Positions 35,974-44,624 of a stretch of DNA of 64,000 nt are shown piece by piece. The translations under genes and the position numbers were made by a program. Under the pieces are notes generated by a model that made no database searches, had not been told where the DNA came from, and was given only the letters and a program-made list of their open reading frames with translations. Source of the DNA: Litorimonas sp039975855 (GTDB taxonomy: Bacteria; Pseudomonadota; Alphaproteobacteria; Caulobacterales; Maricaulaceae); NCBI GenBank assembly GCA_039975855.1, contig JBDWGH010000006.1, positions 35,694 through 99,693 on the forward strand. Direction: 5' to 3'. Positions within the stretch are counted from its first letter, which is position 1. Each line of letters opens with the position of its first letter.

Positions 35974-37317
35974 TTAAACGAGGCCTTCAATTAGGGCTGC
36001 AAGCTTATCTACTATTGACTGAACCTGGGTGAAATCATCGCCTTCTGCCATTATTCGGATCAAAGGTTCCGTGCCTGATGCCCGGACAAGCACTCGGCCT
36101 TCTCCTGCAAACTCTCTCTCCGCCGCCTCGATTCCAGTTTTAACCTTCGGATAACCCATCGGGTTTTCACCTGAATAACGAACATTTTTTAAGAGCTGCG
36201 GAACGGGCTCAAACACGTTCAAAACTTCACTGGCTAAGCGGTTCTGTCGCTTGATTTCTGCCAAAATCTGGATGGCTGCCATTGTCCCATCTCCGGTCGG
36301 GCTGTATTCTGTCATAAGTAGATGCCCAGATTGCTCGCCGCCTACATTATACCCACCCTCACGCATTTGCGCAGCCACGTGACGGTCCCCTACTTGCGTA
36401 CGGATCAAATGAAGATCGTTAGCTTTGAGATACCGCTCCAGTCCCAAATTGGACATAACGGTCGCCACAATACCATCACCACCTAAACGGCCTTGCGTCT
36501 TCCAACTGGTCGCGATCAACCCCAGCAATTGATCTCCGTCGATAATTGTGCCCTTTTCATCGCACATGATGAGGCGATCCGCATCACCGTCCAGTGCCAC
36601 ACCAACATCTGCACCTTTTGAAACGACTGTTTTAGAGAGAAGCTCGGTGGCTGTGGATCCGCAGCCCGCATTAATGTTGTCCCCCGTTGGGGAGGCTCCG
36701 ATAGAAATCACCTCCTTTGCACCCAATTGGGTAAAAGTTTCCGCAGCGGTGCCAAAAGCCGCTCCGTGCGCTGCATCGATAACAATTTTCAGGCCGTCTA
36801 AGTTCAAACTAGAGGGCAAAGACGACTTACAATGCTCAACATAACGCGATTGAAGCCCGTCAGAGAGACTAACTCGCCCTAACTCTGTAGAGGGGACAGC
36901 GCCCTCCCCGGCTTTAACCAGTAAGGCTTCAATGTCCGCTTCCGCTTTGTTTGACAGCTTCCATCCTTCGGGGCCAAAAAATTTCACACCATTATCCGGG
37001 TACTTATTGTGAGACGCCGTAATCATAACGCCGAGATCCGCGCCAAGCGCCTTTGTCATTAGCGATACGCCGGATGTGGGCAGAACACCTGCTCGCTTAA
37101 CATCGACACCAACGGAAGTCAGACCCGCGACAAGTGCAGCTTCAATCATATCTCCCGAAAGGCGTGTGTCCTTCCCGATGAGGGCAGACGGTCGGCCACT
37201 GGTTTGAGACCCAAAATACTGACCCACGACTTGACCCAATCGTAACATGCTGGCGGGGGTCATTTTACCCGCATTCGCGAGTCCGCGAACGCCGTCGGTT
37301 CCAAAGAACTTTGCCAT
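35974..37317 (-). CDS. glmM: Phosphoglucosamine mutase
   Basis: A 447-residue alpha-D-phosphohexomutase converting glucosamine 6-phosphate to glucosamine 1-phosphate, needed for UDP-GlcNAc and thus peptidoglycan and LPS. It starts with the GlmM signature FGTDGVRGLAN and has TASHNKYPDNGVKFFG (phosphoserine loop), ALDGDADRLIMCDE (metal loop), GGEQSGHLL (sugar loop specific to GlmM) and RASGTEPLIRIMAEG (phosphate loop). The length is normal. AAAAGG precedes the ATG. It is distinct from the PMM/PGM at the left end. This is a housekeeping gene and probably marks the end of the accessory polysaccharide locus. Confidence 0.97.
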   Translation of the reverse strand: MAKFFGTDGVRGLANAGKMTPASMLRLGQVVGQYFGSQTSGRPSALIGKDTRLSGDMIEAALVAGLTSVGVDVKRAGVLPTSGVSLMTKALGADLGVMITASHNKYPDNGVKFFGPEGWKLSNKAEADIEALLVKAGEGAVPSTELGRVSLSDGLQSRYVEHCKSSLPSSLNLDGLKIVIDAAHGAAFGTAAETFTQLGAKEVISIGASPTGDNINAGCGSTATELLSKTVVSKGADVGVALDGDADRLIMCDEKGTIIDGDQLLGLIATSWKTQGRLGGDGIVATVMSNLGLERYLKANDLHLIRTQVGDRHVAAQMREGGYNVGGEQSGHLLMTEYSPTGDGTMAAIQILAEIKRQNRLASEVLNVFEPVPQLLKNVRYSGENPMGYPKVKTGIEAAEREFAGEGRVLVRASGTEPLIRIMAEGDDFTQVQSIVDKLAALIEGLV

Positions 37318-37459
37318 GAGTAATACCTTTTAGGAGCGTTCAAATTTATAGACGTCCCATAGCGCGCAGCTCTCTTGGTGTGTAGCGAAATGTATTTAGT
37401 CCTCGATTATGACATGATTTAAATTGGATATGCCAAACCGAACGGGCTATCGCCCCCAA

Positions 37460-38422
37460 ATGAATATTCTTGTAACAGGCGCAGCCGGCTTTATCGGCTA
37501 CCACGCAACGAAGCGTCTGTTGAAAGACGGGCACAACGTTTTCGGCGTCGATAATCTCAATGACTACTACGCGCAGTCACTTAAACGCGCCCGGCTAGCT
37601 CAGCTGCAAGCCCATGAGAACTTTACCTTCCACACCCTAGATATCTCTGAAAAAGGGGCGCTTGAGACCACACTCACTGGAAACCCGATCACGCATATAC
37701 TGCACTTTGCCGCCCAAGCAGGCGTTCGATATAGTTTAAAAAACCCACACAGCTATATTCAGTCCAATGTTATGGGGCATTTGAATATTTTGGAGTATGC
37801 GCGCCACAGCGAAACCGTGAAACATGTCGCCTATGCCAGCAGCTCATCGGTTTACGGTGAAAGAGAAGCGGATAGTGGGTTTCAGGAAACCGACACCGTT
37901 CGAGAACCAGCATCATTATACGCTGCCACAAAATTAAGCGGCGAACTGATGTCGGAAAGCTACGCCCGGCTCTATGGCATCTCCATCACAGGGTTAAGGT
38001 TTTTCACGGTTTACGGTCCGTGGGGCCGGCCAGATATGGCCTATTGGATGTTCACAGAAAAGATTTTAGCTGGCGAGCCAATTACCTTGTTTGCGCCGGA
38101 ATTGATGAAACGGGATTTCACATTCATCGATGATATCGTCGATGTATTTCCGACCTTGCTAAACACCATTCCAGACGGACACAGAATTTATAACCTAGGC
38201 AACTCCTCACCTAACACCTTGTATGAGCTCGTTAGTGCGGTTCAGATCGCTTGCGGGAAGAAAGCAGAGACGATTATCCTGCCTCAACAAGCTGGCGATG
38301 TGCGCAGTACATTCGCCGATACATCTGCAGCTCAAAAGGATTTTGGATTTGCACCCTCAACAAAGCTCAAAACGGGTATTTCAGAATTTGTGGAGTGGTA
38401 TCGCGGTTGGCAAGGCTCATAA
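37460..38422 (+). CDS. NAD-dependent epimerase, UDP-glucuronate 4-epimerase-like
   Basis: A 320-residue extended SDR. It opens with ILVTGAAGFIGYHATKRLL, continues with VDNLNDYYAQSLKRARL, the hallmark of LpsL/WbnF-type UDP-glucuronate 4-epimerases, and has HFAAQAGVRYSLKNPHSYI, ASSSSVYGE, the catalytic YAATKLSGE, and FFTVYGPWGRPDMAYWMFT. It would make UDP-galacturonate. UDP-glucose dehydrogenase, needed for its substrate, is not in the window. An in-frame ATG at 37430 is possible; ATG 37460 matches the family start although its ribosome site is weak. It is divergent from glmM and convergent with phoU. Confidence 0.88.
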   Translation: MNILVTGAAGFIGYHATKRLLKDGHNVFGVDNLNDYYAQSLKRARLAQLQAHENFTFHTLDISEKGALETTLTGNPITHILHFAAQAGVRYSLKNPHSYIQSNVMGHLNILEYARHSETVKHVAYASSSSVYGEREADSGFQETDTVREPASLYAATKLSGELMSESYARLYGISITGLRFFTVYGPWGRPDMAYWMFTEKILAGEPITLFAPELMKRDFTFIDDIVDVFPTLLNTIPDGHRIYNLGNSSPNTLYELVSAVQIACGKKAETIILPQQAGDVRSTFADTSAAQKDFGFAPSTKLKTGISEFVEWYRGWQGS

Positions 38423-38443
38423 TCTGAGCGAACGCCAAGAGAC

Positions 38444-39160
38444 CTATTCTTCAGGCGTCGCCACAATTCGACTGGTCTTATCTTTCTTCACGCGTGCAAC
38501 TTCTGGCCATTCGCCTGTCGCTATATAGACAAGTTCTTTGGCAATATCGGCGACATTATCACCCATACGCTCAATGTTTTTTGCCATAAACATTACATGC
38601 ATACACCCAGATATATTCCGCGCGTCTTCCATCATGTACGTCAACATTTCACGGAAAAGGGAATTGTGAAGCCGGTCGACTGTTTCGTCCTGTGCCCTTA
38701 CGTCTTCCGCCATGCCTTCATCCAAACGCTCATAGGCTGTCAGGATAGAGTTGGTCATGACCTGCACAGTTTCGCTCATGTGGACTAAGGTCTCGATGGA
38801 ACCAGTTTCAGCTTCGGCTTTGGTAATTGTGTTTGTCCGCTGTGCAATATTCCGCACCAAATCGCCCATGCGTTCAAAATGCCCCGCGCTTTTTAACGTC
38901 CCAACAACTTTCCGAAGATCCGTTGCAAAGGGTTGTCGCAATGCCAAAATTTTGATGGCTAGCTCGTTCAGCTCAGACTCGAGCTTATTCAGTTGCTTAT
39001 CTCCTGCAATCACCTGTTTGGCGAGTTCACGGTCTTCTTTTCGGAGCGCCCGCGTCGCGGATTGAAGCTGTGATGACACAATGCTTCCCATCTCAAGAAA
39101 CAAGTCCCGTAGGCGGGTCATGTCCTCGTCAAAGGAGGATACAATGTGATCATCACTCAT
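38444..39160 (-). CDS. phoU: Phosphate signalling complex protein PhoU
   Basis: A 238-residue all-helical protein made of two three-helix PhoU repeats. The repeat signatures are visible as GHFERMGDLVRNIAQR in the first half and KNIERMGDNVADIAKE in the second, containing the conserved metal-binding Glu/Asp residues. PhoU links the Pst transporter to the PhoR/PhoB system and keeps the regulon off when phosphate is plentiful. It is the last gene of the phosphate operon, 3 bp after pstB, and converges with the epimerase gene 21 bp away. PhoR and PhoB are not in the window. Confidence 0.95.
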   Translation of the reverse strand: MSDDHIVSSFDEDMTRLRDLFLEMGSIVSSQLQSATRALRKEDRELAKQVIAGDKQLNKLESELNELAIKILALRQPFATDLRKVVGTLKSAGHFERMGDLVRNIAQRTNTITKAEAETGSIETLVHMSETVQVMTNSILTAYERLDEGMAEDVRAQDETVDRLHNSLFREMLTYMMEDARNISGCMHVMFMAKNIERMGDNVADIAKELVYIATGEWPEVARVKKDKTSRIVATPEE

Positions 39161-39163
39161 AGA

Positions 39164-39967
39164 TTATCCAATTCGGCCGGAGATATAGTTTTGCGTGCGC
39201 TCTTTTTCAGGATTGGTGAAAATTGATTGCGTATCCCCGCTCTCGACCAATTCTCCCAGATGGAAGAAGGCCGTTTGTTGGGAAACACGCGCAGCCTGTT
39301 GCATAGAGTGCGTTACAATCACGATTGTATATTTCTCTTTCATGGAATCCATCAGCTCTTCGATGATTGCTGTTGCAATCGGGTCGAGCGCTGAACACGG
39401 TTCGTCCATAAGGATAATTTGCGGATCAACAGCAATAGCACGGGCGATACAAAGTCGCTGCTGTTGACCGCCAGACAAGCTCGTTCCAGGTTCATCCAAA
39501 CGGTCAGAGACTTCGTCATAAAGACCTGCGCGTTTCAGCGAGGTAATGACGATATCTTCAAGATGTTCTTTAGATTCAGACAGGCTGTGAATTCGCGGGC
39601 CATAGGCAACATTGTCGAATATGGATTTGGGAAACGGGTTCGCCTTTTGGAAAACCATGCCAATGCGCGAGCGCAAAGCGACAACATCCACTTTCGGGTC
39701 ATATATATCCTGACCAGCGAATTGGATGTCCCCAGTGACCCGGCAGATCTGGATTGTATCATTCATCCGATTAAAACACCGCAAAAATGTTGATTTTCCG
39801 CACCCTGATGGACCGATCAAAGCCGTAATTTGGTTCTCTGGAATATCTAGGCTCACATTATCAATGGCCTGCTTCTTTCCATAGAAAACATTGACATTGC
39901 GCGCTGTCATGATTGGCTTTGCGCCAGATTCTAAACTTGGGGCGTCTGTGTTCATTATCGTATCCAT
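39164..39967 (-). CDS. pstB: Phosphate ABC transporter ATP-binding protein
   Basis: A 267-residue ATPase of the PstSCAB phosphate importer. Walker A is LIGPSGCGKSTFLRCFNRMN, the signature LSGGQQQRLCIARA, Walker B ILMDEPCSALDP, and the His switch VTHSMQQAARVS. NVNVFYGKKQAIDNVSLDIP at the start is typical of PstB. I chose ATG 39967, overlapping the pstA stop by one base (TAATG), over a TTG two codons upstream. Confidence 0.96.
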   Translation of the reverse strand: MDTIMNTDAPSLESGAKPIMTARNVNVFYGKKQAIDNVSLDIPENQITALIGPSGCGKSTFLRCFNRMNDTIQICRVTGDIQFAGQDIYDPKVDVVALRSRIGMVFQKANPFPKSIFDNVAYGPRIHSLSESKEHLEDIVITSLKRAGLYDEVSDRLDEPGTSLSGGQQQRLCIARAIAVDPQIILMDEPCSALDPIATAIIEELMDSMKEKYTIVIVTHSMQQAARVSQQTAFFHLGELVESGDTQSIFTNPEKERTQNYISGRIG

Positions 39968-41247
39968 TACCAACGCCGCTCTAGTTTTCTACGTAAATAG
40001 ACGGCGAATACATTCATCAATACCAAAAAAACGAGCAAGACCATGATGGCTGCCGAGGTCAATTCAACAAAGCCTTTTTCTGGACTGTCAGCCCAAAGGA
40101 AAATCTGAACGGGCAGCGCCGTTGCAACATCAGTTACACCTTTTGGCACATCAACGATAAAAGCAACCATCCCAATCATTAGGAGCGGCGCCGTCTCTCC
40201 GAGCGCGCGGGCCATACCCAAAATCGTCCCTGTCAGCATTCCCGGCATAGCCAGCGGTACAACATGATGGAATGTTGTCTGTGTTTTACTCGCACCCAAA
40301 CCTAAGGCCGCATCTCGAGTAGCTTGAGGAATAGAACGCAAAATTGACCGGGATGCGATGATGATCGTAGGCAAAGTCATAAGCGCTAGAACCATTCCAC
40401 CAACCAATGGAGTGGAACGCGGAAGATGGAAAAAATTCAAGAAAATCGCCAACCCTAAGAGACCGAATACAATAGACGGAACAGCCGCGAGATTGTTGAT
40501 GTTCACCTCGATTAAGTCCGTCAGCTTGCTCTTTTTCGCATATTCTTCGAGGTAAACGGCAGTCAAAATACCGAGTGGAAATGCAATCAGGAAGCAAATC
40601 AGCAAGCTGAAAAATGATCCGATTGCCGCGCTCAAAATCCCAGCCATTTCGGGCTCACGCGAATCTCCGCTCGTGAAAAAGGCCTTATTGAACTTCTTCT
40701 TAATTTGCCCACTTTCACGCAAAGCTTCGATCCAGGCAATATCTTGGTCTTTCAAACGACGGAGATCCTCAGGGATTTCAGTCGGGTCAATCTTGCCTTT
40801 GACATAAAGATCAACTTCAGATGAAGCCGCAACCCAAACTCGTGTAGATGTGCCGACAAGCTCAGGGTTATTAGCAACCCGTTCCCCCAGATCGAAAGCG
40901 GCCCCATTACTCAGAAGACCGTAAAGACGGTTCCTGTCACGTCTTTCAGTCGCGTCTGGAACAACCTGTTGCAAACCTTGAAGCAGAATGGGTTTATAAT
41001 TTGCCCTCAATAAATCCGTAGCATTCCGCGTTCCGGCCGGGTCAATGGTAGATTCCGTGAACTGGATATCGACCGCAACCATTGTCTTTTGAAATGCGCC
41101 AATACCGCGGAAGAAAATCGCCGTGAACATTAGCAACATAAAGGAGATAGAAATCCCGATTGCTATGCGGCCATACCACTGAAATCGCTTATGACGAGCG
41201 TGTCGCTTGGCCATTTGCGGCGAGGTTGTCAGCAAATAATCAGGCAT
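39967..41247 (-). CDS. pstA: Phosphate ABC transporter permease PstA, long form with periplasmic insert
   Basis: A 426-residue permease, longer than the roughly 290 residues of E. coli PstA. After one N-terminal helix (about residues 27-50) comes a large soluble stretch of about 140 residues, corresponding to the insert (DUF3333 type) common in alphaproteobacterial PstA. The C-terminal half has the transport core of about five helices, with GILTAVYLEEYAKKSKL and GASKTQTTFHHVVPLAMPG as the cytoplasmic EAA-type loop. ATG 41247 gives an 8-base overlap with pstC; the frame's upstream start would reach further into pstC. Confidence 0.93.
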   Translation of the reverse strand: MPDYLLTTSPQMAKRHARHKRFQWYGRIAIGISISFMLLMFTAIFFRGIGAFQKTMVAVDIQFTESTIDPAGTRNATDLLRANYKPILLQGLQQVVPDATERRDRNRLYGLLSNGAAFDLGERVANNPELVGTSTRVWVAASSEVDLYVKGKIDPTEIPEDLRRLKDQDIAWIEALRESGQIKKKFNKAFFTSGDSREPEMAGILSAAIGSFFSLLICFLIAFPLGILTAVYLEEYAKKSKLTDLIEVNINNLAAVPSIVFGLLGLAIFLNFFHLPRSTPLVGGMVLALMTLPTIIIASRSILRSIPQATRDAALGLGASKTQTTFHHVVPLAMPGMLTGTILGMARALGETAPLLMIGMVAFIVDVPKGVTDVATALPVQIFLWADSPEKGFVELTSAAIMVLLVFLVLMNVFAVYLRRKLERRW

Positions 41248-42196
41248 ATTTTCGCTTATATTTATCGACAATCCGCAAGGCCACGACATTCAACCCCAAG
41301 GTCAAAACCAAGAGGAAAAGTGCAATGGCGAAAGCTGCCAAAGTCTTCGCACTGTCAAATTCTTGATCACCCGTCAGCAAGGTGACAATCTGAACTGTCA
41401 TGGTTGTGACGGCCTCAAATGGGTTTGCAGTCAGATTAGCGGCTAATCCAGCAGCCATAACCACAATCATAGTCTCCCCAATCGCGCGCGAAATAGCCAA
41501 TAAGAGACTTCCGATAATCCCTGGCGTTGCGGCCGGCAGGACGACTTTGGTTACAGTCTCAGTGTGGGTGGCGCCCATACCATAAGAGGCATCGCGCAAG
41601 GCTTGCGGGACGGCATTGATAACATCATCTGACAGTGACGAGATAAAAGGCACAAGCATAATACCCATTACTGAACCTGCCGCTAAAGCGCTTTCAGATG
41701 AAATCTCAAATCCGGCCCCTGCCCCCATACCCCGGATGATGGGCGCGACGACGAGCGCGGCAAAAAAACCATAAACAACTGTCGGGATTCCCGCCAAGAG
41801 TTCTAACATAGGTTTGACTGTATTGCGTGTCTTCGTCCCAGCAAACTCCGCCAAGTATATAGCGGATAATAAGCCTAACGGCGTCGCGACAGACATCGCG
41901 ATAAAACTGATGAGAAGCGTACCGGATAGAAGCGGCAAAACCCCAAATTTACCGCTTGCACCAACTTGGTCTGCACGAATGGCGGTCTGCGGGCTCCATT
42001 CAAGACTAAACAGGAACTCTGTTATTGGGATTTTCCCAAAAAACCGAATGGCCTCAAATGCAAGTGATGCCACAATTCCGATAGTCGTAAAAATAGCAAC
42101 AAAAGAGCACGCGATCAGGACACCCTGAATGGCATACTCTTTGAGTTGGCTACGGCGATTAGCCCGCCGTAACGTTAGATCTCTAGAGGTTTCCAC
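41240..42196 (-). CDS. pstC: Phosphate ABC transporter permease PstC
   Basis: A 318-residue permease with about six helices. PLLSGTLLISFIAMSVATPL, GLLSAIYLAEFAG and the EAA-type loop RDASYGMGATHTETVTKVVL are characteristic of PstC. It uses a GTG start that overlaps the pstS stop by one base (TAGTG), and its own end overlaps pstA by 8 bases. Expression is therefore translationally coupled along the operon. Confidence 0.94.
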   Translation of the reverse strand: METSRDLTLRRANRRSQLKEYAIQGVLIACSFVAIFTTIGIVASLAFEAIRFFGKIPITEFLFSLEWSPQTAIRADQVGASGKFGVLPLLSGTLLISFIAMSVATPLGLLSAIYLAEFAGTKTRNTVKPMLELLAGIPTVVYGFFAALVVAPIIRGMGAGAGFEISSESALAAGSVMGIMLVPFISSLSDDVINAVPQALRDASYGMGATHTETVTKVVLPAATPGIIGSLLLAISRAIGETMIVVMAAGLAANLTANPFEAVTTMTVQIVTLLTGDQEFDSAKTLAAFAIALFLLVLTLGLNVVALRIVDKYKRKYA

Positions 42197-43290
42197 TAGT
42201 CCAGGCTGACAGTTTCAAATGCCAAGACACTAGCCTTACGAGCGGCATGTTCTGCTGGTTTCATGGGGATCAAACCTTTTTCCGCGAGATACCCGTCTTG
42301 CCCACTTGCGCGCTCGCTTGTGAATTCAACGAGAAACTCTTCAATACCCGGTACAACACCGATATTGTCCTTCTTCACATAGAAATATAATGAACGTGAG
42401 ACGGGATAAGAGCCATCCGAGATGTTCTCAAAAGTGGGGACAACACCGTCAATGACCGTACCTTGAACCGAATCGGCGTTTTGATCGAGGAAACCGAAAC
42501 CAAAGATACCAAGCGCATTCGGGTTAGCGTTTAGCTTTTGAACGATCAGGTTGTCATTTTCACCCGCTTCAATGAAATTATCGTCTTCACGGAAACTATG
42601 GCAAACCGCTTTGTAACGATCTTTGTCAGTCTTTTTCATGTCCGCAATCCAGTCAAAGGTCTTGCATCCACCTTCCATAGCCAGCTCAACAAATGCGTCG
42701 CGCGTTCCGGATGTTGGAGGCGGTCCAAGGATTTCGATTTTTGTGTCAGGCAAAGACGCGTTAATATCGCTCCAACGGTTGTTGTCGTTTTCTTTCAACC
42801 CGCCATTACCATTCGGAATATCTTTCGCGAGAGCGAGATAAAGTTCGCGCAAAGAAATCTCGAATTGTTGAGTTTTTCGTGAATTTGCGAGGACAATTCC
42901 GTCATAACCTACTTTAACTTCGATGATGTCATTGATAGCGTTTTCCGCACAGCGATCAATTTCGGAAGATTTAATACGGCGTGACGCATTGGTCATATCT
43001 GGATGATTTGCACCCACACCTGAACAGAACAGCTTCAATCCACCGCCCGAACCCGTGCTTTCAACAATAGGTGTTTTGAAAGAAGTGCTACGTCCAAAAT
43101 TTTCGGCAACAGTTGTGGAAAATGGGTAAACCGTTGAAGAGCCAACAATTTTGATCTGATCACGCCCACTAGATGTGACGGGTGTGTCTTTTGCTGACGG
43201 TGCATCCGTCGTTACGCTTTCGCCGTTTCCACAAGCCGTAAGACCAAAAGCAACGGCGCCGCATAAAAGTAGTTTTTTCATCATTTTCAT
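42196..43290 (-). CDS. pstS: Phosphate-binding lipoprotein PstS
   Basis: A 364-residue periplasmic phosphate receptor anchored as a lipoprotein: basic MKMMKK, a hydrophobic core and the lipobox GLTAC. The phosphate-binding motifs are IVGSSTVYPFSTTVAENF, STGSGGGLKLFC and PPTSGTRDAFVELAM. GAGGAA precedes the ATG at a suitable distance. It starts 20 bp after the porin stop with no separate promoter seen, so porin and transporter are probably one transcript. Confidence 0.94.
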   Translation of the reverse strand: MKMMKKLLLCGAVAFGLTACGNGESVTTDAPSAKDTPVTSSGRDQIKIVGSSTVYPFSTTVAENFGRSTSFKTPIVESTGSGGGLKLFCSGVGANHPDMTNASRRIKSSEIDRCAENAINDIIEVKVGYDGIVLANSRKTQQFEISLRELYLALAKDIPNGNGGLKENDNNRWSDINASLPDTKIEILGPPPTSGTRDAFVELAMEGGCKTFDWIADMKKTDKDRYKAVCHSFREDDNFIEAGENDNLIVQKLNANPNALGIFGFGFLDQNADSVQGTVIDGVVPTFENISDGSYPVSRSLYFYVKKDNIGVVPGIEEFLVEFTSERASGQDGYLAEKGLIPMKPAEHAARKASVLAFETVSLD

Positions 43291-43310
43291 ATTCCTCGTG
43301 AATATCTATT

Positions 43311-44441
43311 CTAAAAATCGAAGGAAAGGCGGCCAACGACCCCATTCCCGCTTTGTGCCGTGCCATTTTCTGCATCGACATTAAAATAGTTAAGGGCAAA
43401 GCGCGTTTGCTTGGTTGCCCACCAATCTGCCCCTAAGACAATCGTATCAAGTTTACCCAGATATGGTCCATCTTGAACGTCCAGCGTGTCGTAACGCGCA
43501 ACCAATGATAGCGCACCCATCCCGCCGGCTCCGACAGGGTTATCGACCTTAGGACGATTAAATTTACCGCCTTTATATGTCCGCTTTCCGCCGAACATAA
43601 TTCCAGCTTCAATATAACCTCCGGAGAAATCTGCGTCCTCATTACCAGCAGAGCCATTAGCACTCACAACAGCATATTCACCCGCAGCCCACATATTGTC
43701 TTTCAGGAGTGCCGCCTCACCAATAAAAAGATTATCGCTATCTGCAAAACGCCCCGTGTTCACAATGCGGTCTGGCGCGACGTGTGTGTAAGGGCGCTGT
43801 CGATAGCGCAGGTCAGATTGTGAGTCGCCTTGGTTTCGGTAACGCCAAGATGCGCCAAGATGAGCAATTGTTTCATCGGTCTTTACGGGATTGTAATAGC
43901 CCCGCCCAGAGAGCGCATACCCTTCCTCGGGCCCGCCTTCTGTTTCGACGTTTGTGCCAAATGCGCCAATATCAACGCCATAATTGCTGCCGGAAACATT
44001 TACCGACACGCCAAGACGTCGACCAAGTTCAAAGGCATCCGTAAAGGCGCTTCGCTCAATCGTGGAAATAAAACGGGATGATGTCTGCTCATCTAAAGAA
44101 ACGTGAGTTTTAAACTGGCCAACCTTAACTTTAAAATTGCTGTCTTTCGGCGCGAACTGAACATACCCATCAGTTAGAATAATGCCGCCACCTGTCGCGT
44201 GGTTGAGCTCCACTTTATAAGAAATGCTATCGCCATACTTGCCTTTGGCAAACAACCTAGCACGCCGAACCTCACTGTCGGTTATGCTGGTATCAGGGCC
44301 ATCAAGATCAGCGATTGTATAATCCACCATGAGGCGACCACCAATGTCGAGCGTGGCGTCCTGGGCAATTGCTGTTGGCGTTACCATCATAGACAGAACA
44401 AGCGTAGATGCAGCCAAGCTGGCCTTCTGAGTAAACGTCAT
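43311..44441 (-). CDS. Phosphate-selective porin of the OprO/OprP family
   Basis: A 376-residue outer-membrane beta-barrel with a Sec signal peptide ending at about residue 27 (PTAIAQ). The N-terminal IGGRLMVDYTIADLDG and SEVRRARLFAKGKYGDSISY, then VKVGQFKTHVSLDEQTSS, match the OprO/OprP family; the C-terminal residue is Phe (VVGRLSFDF), as expected for barrel assembly. ATG 44441, with GAGG in front, is preferred over the adjacent GTG 44444. It is the first gene of the pst operon and should let phosphate across the outer membrane under starvation. Confidence 0.9.
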   Translation of the reverse strand: MTFTQKASLAASTLVLSMMVTPTAIAQDATLDIGGRLMVDYTIADLDGPDTSITDSEVRRARLFAKGKYGDSISYKVELNHATGGGIILTDGYVQFAPKDSNFKVKVGQFKTHVSLDEQTSSRFISTIERSAFTDAFELGRRLGVSVNVSGSNYGVDIGAFGTNVETEGGPEEGYALSGRGYYNPVKTDETIAHLGASWRYRNQGDSQSDLRYRQRPYTHVAPDRIVNTGRFADSDNLFIGEAALLKDNMWAAGEYAVVSANGSAGNEDADFSGGYIEAGIMFGGKRTYKGGKFNRPKVDNPVGAGGMGALSLVARYDTLDVQDGPYLGKLDTIVLGADWWATKQTRFALNYFNVDAENGTAQSGNGVVGRLSFDF

Positions 44442-44545
44442 CACTAACCTCTTTGTTTGACGTTGAGCACCAGTAGAAGCGATTCCCCTGCCAGCTATGT
44501 TGGCGCGGCAATGACAAAGATTGATGACAAACAGATATTAGTTTT

Positions 44546-44563
44546 GTGACAGTTTTGTAACGA
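44546..44563 (-). promoter_or_regulatory. Pho-box-like PhoB site upstream of the porin-pst operon
   Basis: On the minus strand the 18-mer TCGTTACAAAACTGTCAC agrees with the consensus CTGTCATAAAACTGTCAC at 14 of 18 places, including the whole second half. A possible -10 box, TAATAT, follows five bases later, and TTGTCAT occurs twice more between the site and the gene (44511-44530). It lies about 100 bp upstream of the porin start and is the only such site seen in the operon. Confidence 0.55.
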
Positions 44564-44589
44564 CGTCATCGCTCCAAATAGCCAGAACG

Positions 44590-44619
44590 AAAAAGCCCCC
44601 GACAAAGTCGAGGGCTTTT
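44590..44619 (-). terminator. Intrinsic terminator of the giant repeat-protein gene
   Basis: AAAAGCCC-C-CGAC and GTCG-A-GGGCTTTT form a GC-rich stem with one mismatch round an AAA loop, starting five bases after the giant gene's stop. On the minus strand it continues into TTTTTCGTTC. It isolates the giant gene from the phosphate operon downstream. Confidence 0.85.
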
Positions 44620-44624
44620 GTGTT

